Assembly: GCA_963580285.1 (NCBI GenBank)
Contig: OY757023.1
Coordinates: 129,984,027 to 130,048,026, forward strand
Source of the DNA: Lucinisca nassula
Taxonomy: Eukaryota > Mollusca > Bivalvia > Lucinida > Lucinidae
Direction: 5' to 3'
DNA length: 64,000 bases
The position numbers were made by a program, and so were the translations under genes. The notes under the pieces are model-generated. The model searched no databases and was not told where the DNA came from. It saw only the letters and a program-made list of their open reading frames with translations. Shown piece by piece: positions 59,698 through 64,000 of the stretch. How positions within the stretch are numbered: the stretch's first letter is position 1; each line of letters opens with the position of its first letter.

Positions 59698-59865
59698 ACG
59701 GGTATCCGTGGGCTAATGGATAAGTGTGCTGCCTCTTAATCATAAGGTCTCCCATGGCTGTTGTTTAAACCTGGCTTGGGTCACACAGAACTCGCCAAGT
59801 TATGAAATGGAGGGTCAGGTTTTCTCCGGGTACTCCGGATACTACGAATTCGCCCACTCTTGAAT
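59698..59865 (+). mobile_element. tRNA-derived SINE
   Basis: Head GGTATCCGTGGGCTAATGGA, anticodon-arm-like GCCTCTTAATCATAAGGTC, then CAGGTTTTCTCCGGGTACTC and CGGATACTACGAATTCGCCC, a middle domain common to mollusc SINEs. Target duplication not seen. Confidence 0.65.
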
Positions 59866-60067
59866 AACGGTAGGTTTGATATCAGTGACATAATATTTAA
59901 AGGGCCGAAAACCACCACCTTCCATCAAAAAGTATCAGTCCTTACTGATATCCTCCAGCATAGTCAAGAACTTCTGTTATACCTCATTAATATTCAAAAC
60001 TATTCTAAAATTCTGATTGGTCGAGACTATGCCACGTACAGCGGAAAACATAAACATACTCCCACGC

Positions 60068-60241
60068 AATTCACCATATTTGCATTTTCTGCTGGTTCCT
60101 AGTCTGAAGGTTATCAGTGTTGGAAAAACAGGTAACCAGACCCCCCTGACCTTGAAAGGTCAGGGGGGTCTGGTAACCTGTTTTTCCTATATTGACAACG
60201 TGCAAGCTGAGAGCCAGCAAATAATGCAAATATGGTGAATA
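60068..60241. mobile_element. foldback MITE with TTCACCATATTTGCAT termini (family P)
   Basis: TTCACCATATTTGCATTTTC then TGCTGG at the left mirrors CCAGCAAATAATGCAAATAT then GGTGAA at the right. A perfect inner hairpin at 60121-60187 is built on CAGGTAACCAGACCCCCCTG with loop GAAA. Confidence 0.85.
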
Positions 60242-60629
60242 TTCCCCTCTGAGGTCACGGCTGAAAAGTACAAGGGCATTCACTGAAAGAATCTCCGGTA
60301 TAATAAATCATTTGTTGTACTTATGTGAGCGGAATATGACGATTTGTCACCCTCGACACGTAATATTGCTCTCAGGCTTCGCCCTCGGGTAATAATACCT
60401 GCTCCGGTGAACAAATCGTCATACTGCCCTTAAACAAGGCAATAAGTGATTAATATAACAGTCAATATGAACAGCAAGCCACTGTTCAACATGCGCGATG
60501 TGCAGGCTTATCTGAGTCTTCGCTTGGTCGCACATGACTTTCTCCGGCTCCAGGAATAAAGGGTGATAAATAAACATTATTTAGAACCGGGCCAACGACA
60601 CGATTATTAATGGTTACACCTTCAGGACG
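60242..60629. other. no gene seen
   Basis: Includes a short palindromic TTGCTCTCAGGCTTCGCCCTC region (60368-60400), and 60488-60550 resembles family V interior (GTGCAGGCTTATCTGAGTC). Confidence 0.4.
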
Positions 60630-60792
60630 GCCCCCGTCCATCGGGGCTTGAAGAAATAGATGGGCTGCATGATGCTTCCACGCAGAGCTGAATCCGACCC
60701 GCACACGAGTACTGGAAAACCGCTTAGAGGATCTAAGTCTGCCGAGGCAAAGCGGTGCGAGTCGGACTCCATGCTTATAAACCCTATTGGTT

Positions 60793-60795
<3 letters not shown>
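60630..60795 (+). repeat. SINE-like repeat family A, cut by the LINE
   Basis: CCCCGTCCATCGGGGCTTGA to AAACCCTATTGGTTTT; the remaining tail is missing where the LINE tail starts. Confidence 0.75.
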
Positions 60796-60823
<28 letters not shown>

Positions 60824-62150
60824 TACAATATTTTAAGAGGGTGGCACAATTAGCTGCAAAGCTAGTCTACCTTGTGGCCCTCTGTAAAATACACAGATAA
60901 CATATAAAACATATGGAAAACATTACAAAATGCATTATATACATATATACAGTAAAACATATACAGTAAAACAAAGACAATGTGGTCTCATAATACGTAT
61001 CTGGTTAAAACAGATACCAAAATTCTTGAATGTTTCAAAAGAACAGATCGTGTGTTGAAACAGTCAACAGCAGATGTGGTATACGATTTGTGTTTCCGGT
61101 TGAGACCACTGTTTATTAAAACATTAATTTATTAGAGGGCACATAAAACATATCACAGACTATCGGGTTTATCTAAAATAGATTAAGATGCGTGGACAGT
61201 GAATAGTCTGTGACTTAAAAGGAATACATATGTACAATGGTGAACATAAAACATGATAAAATGTTACCAACAGTGCCTAACAAAAGGGTTTTACCTGTCT
61301 TTTAAAAGCACCTAATGACTCAGAGTTTCTGACTTCGAGAGGCAAAGAATTCCATAGTCGTGGGGCAGAGCATGAAAATGCCCCATTATAAAGTGCCGTG
61401 CGGGACCTTGGAACATACAGTGTACCATTGGACCTTGATCTTAAATTTAATGGATGTTTGTGTGACATCGGCGTAAGCAACTTGTTTATATAATCTGGAG
61501 TCATATCATTTAAGGCTTTGTAGGTAAGAACAGCTGTATTATATTTTATTCTACTCGTCACGGGAGTCCAACCAAGCTCCTGGAACATAAGGGCAGATGG
61601 AGTATCAAAGTCAGCACTAAGTATAATCCGTGCTGCTCGTTTTTGCAGTTTTATCAACCTTTCAATATTAGCAGTTGATGTTGATCCCCATGTAACTGAG
61701 CCATAGTCGAGAAGCGGTAGAATATACCCTTGATAAAATAGCTTTTGGACGTGTATGGGAACATATTCCGATAGCTGTCGCAACAACGATATTTTAGAAG
61801 AGACAGCAGCGCAAAGATGGTCTATATGGGTATTCCAATTTAAGTTTTCGTCAATATAAAGGCCCAAAAGCTTTTGATTTGACACCTGCTTTATATTGAT
61901 GCTGTCAGATTTTATGTCTAAAAGATTGGAGCCATCCAAGCGATGCCTAGTTGCTATAGTCATGCATGACGTTTTCTGGTCATGTACATGCATTTTGTTA
62001 CATCTACTCCAATATTTAGAATTGTTAAAATCGGATTGTAGGTGGTTTTCGACGGTTTGTTTATTGTTACTATGAGTGTGAAAGGTGGCATCGTCGGCAT
62101 ATAAGTCCGCATAGCAATATCTAAGAAACAAGGCTTTCGTGTCGTAAGAT
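60793..62150 (-). mobile_element. 5'-truncated non-LTR retrotransposon (LINE)
   Basis: On minus: RT ORF 62131-61277, then about 480 bases of 3' UTR ending in an (AAAT)n-type tail (TTTA repeats at 60793-60823 on +). The 5' end is lost upstream of the RT YADD motif. Confidence 0.88.
61277..62131 (-). pseudogene. LINE reverse transcriptase C-terminal part
   Basis: 284 codons open to the stop: LYADDATFHTHSNN (motif C), NQKLLGLYIDENLNWNTHI (thumb), YGSVTWGSTSTANIERLIKL, LQKRAARIILSADFDTPSAL, then APRLWNSLPLEVRNSESL. This C-terminal layout is typical of CR1/L2/Jockey-group LINEs; exact clade not assigned. Truncated at the N-terminus, so not autonomous, but the remaining frame is undamaged, which suggests a fairly recent insertion. 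Confidence 0.88.
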
Positions 62151-62332
62151 GGGGGCTCTTCTCGGATTGGACTTTACATGCCAGAATTGGCTTCGTGCCG
62201 ATAAATAATGACTTCCTTGAAGAGGGGGTGTGTTACCTCCCTTCCATTATCTACCCAGGTAGATCATATGCATAGCTTCTAGGTTTATAACCACTCTCTG
62301 ACAACTGCGTCAGGGAGTCCACTCTTTGGCCC

Positions 62333-62397
62333 AGCGGTTAGAGCACTGGACTATCACCCGAGCGGCCTGGGTTCGAATCCCACCATAGGCGGGGATT
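62333..62397 (+). mobile_element. tRNA-like sequence (SINE head or pseudo-tRNA)
   Basis: GGCCCAGCGGTTAGAGCAC (A box) and GGGTTCGAATCCCA (perfect B box and T arm). Anticodon arm is poorly paired around CTATCAC and no acceptor stem closes, so not a functional tRNA gene by eye. Confidence 0.6.
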
Positions 62398-62453
62398 TTT
62401 TCAGGCTATGCATCTTTCCTTTGTTACGGTTTTTGAGCGTAAGAAAATGAAAA

Positions 62454-62704
62454 CATCACGTTAACAAGTCCATGAAATGTATCCCCACTTTATATGAGAA
62501 AACTTGGGTTTAAGGGGTTAACATTATTTTTTCTTATATCTGCTTCAAGACATAGGTTGCGGGTAAACGTTCGAACCGCCTCAATTAGGCGGTGCTCACA
62601 AGCACCCACGACCCATGTTTGCAGTATCTATAAGAAAAATATCAGGCATTTTCATCAGAAAAGTAGCCATTTTTGAGATGTGAAAAATGTGTGTTATCGT
62701 AATG
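62454..62704. mobile_element. foldback MITE family B
   Basis: CATCACGTTAACAAGTCCAT to TGTGTTATCGTAATG; worn centre. Confidence 0.7.
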
Positions 62705-62807
62705 ATTGTCCGTTATCACACGGATGAGTTATTGCACGAGACATCTATGACGCTCAAGTGAGAGTCGCACGAATGTACCCGACTATCATACAATAATCAC
62801 ATAATAG

Positions 62808-63157
62808 CATTACGAAAAAACGCCTATACAAATACACTGCAACCTTTATCGCTGAAAAAAAAATGAACATTTTAAGATGAAAAAATGTGATATCTTTCTT
62901 ATTTCTGCTCTAAAGTATAGATTATGGGTACTCATTAGAACCGCCTCGATAGAAAACTTCTGCTCTAAAGTATAGATTGTGGGTACTCATTAGAACCGCC
63001 TCATCAAGGCGATTCTAACGAGTACCCACAATATATACTTTCATCGAGGCGGTTCTTACGAGTACCAACAATCGATACTTTAGAGCAGAAATATGAAAAA
63101 TAAGGTTTAAAAGTCGGGTTCAAGAGGGTCAAAACTAAAAAGGCGTGTTTTCGTGAT
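62808..63157. mobile_element. foldback MITE family A with duplicated centre
   Basis: CATTACGAAAAAACGCCTAT to GGCGTGTTTTCGTGATG. CTCTAAAGTATAGATT(A/G)TGGG and its complement occur twice, giving two stacked partial palindromes. Confidence 0.78.
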
Positions 63158-63337
63158 GGTTTATTGAAATACGAGTATATTCAGATTCTTTATAGCTAGT
63201 TTTGTTACTTGTTATATTGTTTTTGTTAAGAAAATATATTGTAGGTTATTTACTATTTGTTTTCTGTGCACTCCAGTCGGGTCATGTCTGTCAAATCACC
63301 TTTTTGTCAGCAAGTCCATGCCTATTACATACAAGTT

Positions 63338-63420
63338 AGGGCAATGATCAGGAATCGATAGATTTATCTCACACCGCCCATCCAAGACACAAAGGAAAAG
63401 AAACAAACAAAAAGTTTCGA
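63338..63420 (-). mobile_element. Naiad 3'-end fragment
   Basis: AATGATCAGGAATCGATAG and CAAGACACAAAGGAAAAGAA; no further extension recognised. Confidence 0.5.
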
Positions 63421-63494
63421 TTGTCCTATGTGCCTTTGACCGAAAGAATGTACTCCATTTGTCACAAAGCAATGTGTAGGCAAGTCAGCCAATT

Positions 63495-63672
63495 TTGATA
63501 GTCAAGTAGAAGCCCCCGTGGTTTAGTGGATACGCTACTCGCCTTGTGAAGATCGATCCCGTGCTTCTCCAGACTTTCGGATGAGTTTTTAAACCGAGGT
63601 CCCGTCTCCGTATGGCCTTAGCTGTTGGTGGAACGTAAACCTCAAAAACGCACTCACTCTTGATAGTCAAGT
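63495..63672 (+). mobile_element. tRNA-derived SINE with 13-bp target duplication
   Basis: SINE 63508-63659: head GCCCCCGTGGTTTAGTGGAT, middle CCAGACTTTCGGATGAG, tail GGAACGTAAACCTCAAAAAC. TTGATAGTCAAGT at 63495-507 is repeated exactly at 63660-672. Confidence 0.88.
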
Positions 63673-63811
63673 GTGTCAACCTTGCCCCTTTGACCTCAAA
63701 ATAGCACAGTGACAGAGCCCATGTAAAACCGTAACAATTATTTCCATGACACATTTTTTGTTGCTGTTTGTGGTACACGGACCAATCAATGGTCATCATT
63801 GACAAATGGGA

Positions 63812-64000
63812 CATCACGTGAACAAGTCCGTGAAATAAACACCCCCTAAACCCACTTTATATAGAGACAACTGGGGTTTACCGGGGTTATACATTATTTT
63901 GCTTATTTCTGTTCCAAGACATAGTTTGTGGGTACTCGTTAGAACCGCCTAAATAAGTACCCACAACCTATGTTTGCAGTAGAAAAAAGAAACAAATATC
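63812..64000. mobile_element. foldback MITE family B, running off the window
   Basis: CATCACGTGAACAAGTCCGT start and centre GTGGGTACTCGTTAGAACCG; the right end lies beyond the window. Confidence 0.72.

Noticed and set aside
62333..62397. functional tRNA gene on plus
   Set aside because: Good A and B boxes but poorly paired anticodon stem and no closing acceptor stem; kept only as tRNA-like.

Overview
This window is nuclear DNA from an animal, most likely a bivalve mollusc and plausibly a clam. It is AT-rich, with short exons bounded by GT/AG splice sites, very long repeat-filled introns, tRNA-derived SINEs, mariner and LINE relics, many foldback MITEs, and a Penelope-like retroelement with an N-terminal endonuclease and in-frame TGA codons at cysteine positions. 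That last state is reported for Naiad elements of clams and spiders. No bacterial operons, CRISPR arrays, viral genes or functional tRNA genes were seen. Species cannot be named.

Host genes. (1) At 1.5-3.6 kb on + are the last two coding exons of an ANL-superfamily acyl-CoA synthetase (4-coumarate--CoA ligase / luciferase-like). The intron between them ends in a tandem array in which the acceptor plus the first ~45 bases of the last exon are copied about nine times. (2) At 43.7-58.7 kb on +, five exons with compatible phases give a 419-residue single-pass type I membrane protein of unrecognised family: signal peptide, cysteine-free ectodomain, one membrane span, basic stop-transfer and Ser-rich tail. 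Its first intron is about 10 kb. (3) A short ATG-containing exon candidate (nine codons plus a splice donor) lies in each arm of a ~1-kb imperfect inverted repeat (35.9-36.9 and 38.9-40.0 kb).

Repeats make up most of the rest. 3.6-8.2 kb: nested foldback and pogo-like MITEs. 8.2-9.8 kb: decayed tandem repeats. 10.2-17.0 kb: a Naiad-type Penelope-like element on the minus strand, interrupted by a mariner at 12675-14002 and by a truncated copy of its own 3' region at 14398-14703; removing both restores the local reading frame. 17.7-22.3 kb: nested MITEs, including a 1.7-kb non-autonomous transposon inside a MITE. 23.2-28.5 kb: TIR element, intact SINE, microsatellites, SINE-like repeats and a 60-bp minisatellite. 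29.6-35.8 kb: foldbacks, a satellite rich in AGGTCA half-sites, and a hammerhead-ribozyme insertion. 40-53.7 kb: intron 1 of the membrane-protein gene from 43.7 kb, with a second hammerhead module, a second mariner and two satellite arrays. 58.7-64 kb: pogo-like MITE, third hammerhead module, a truncated LINE and SINEs.

The strongest leads are: three short insertions that each carry a type I hammerhead ribozyme at one end; the selenocysteine-type codons in the Naiad relic; the exon-derived tandem array; and one central palindrome shared by MITE families with unrelated termini. Repeat-copy boundaries are visual estimates, usually good to a few bases where both termini are seen and tens of bases otherwise.
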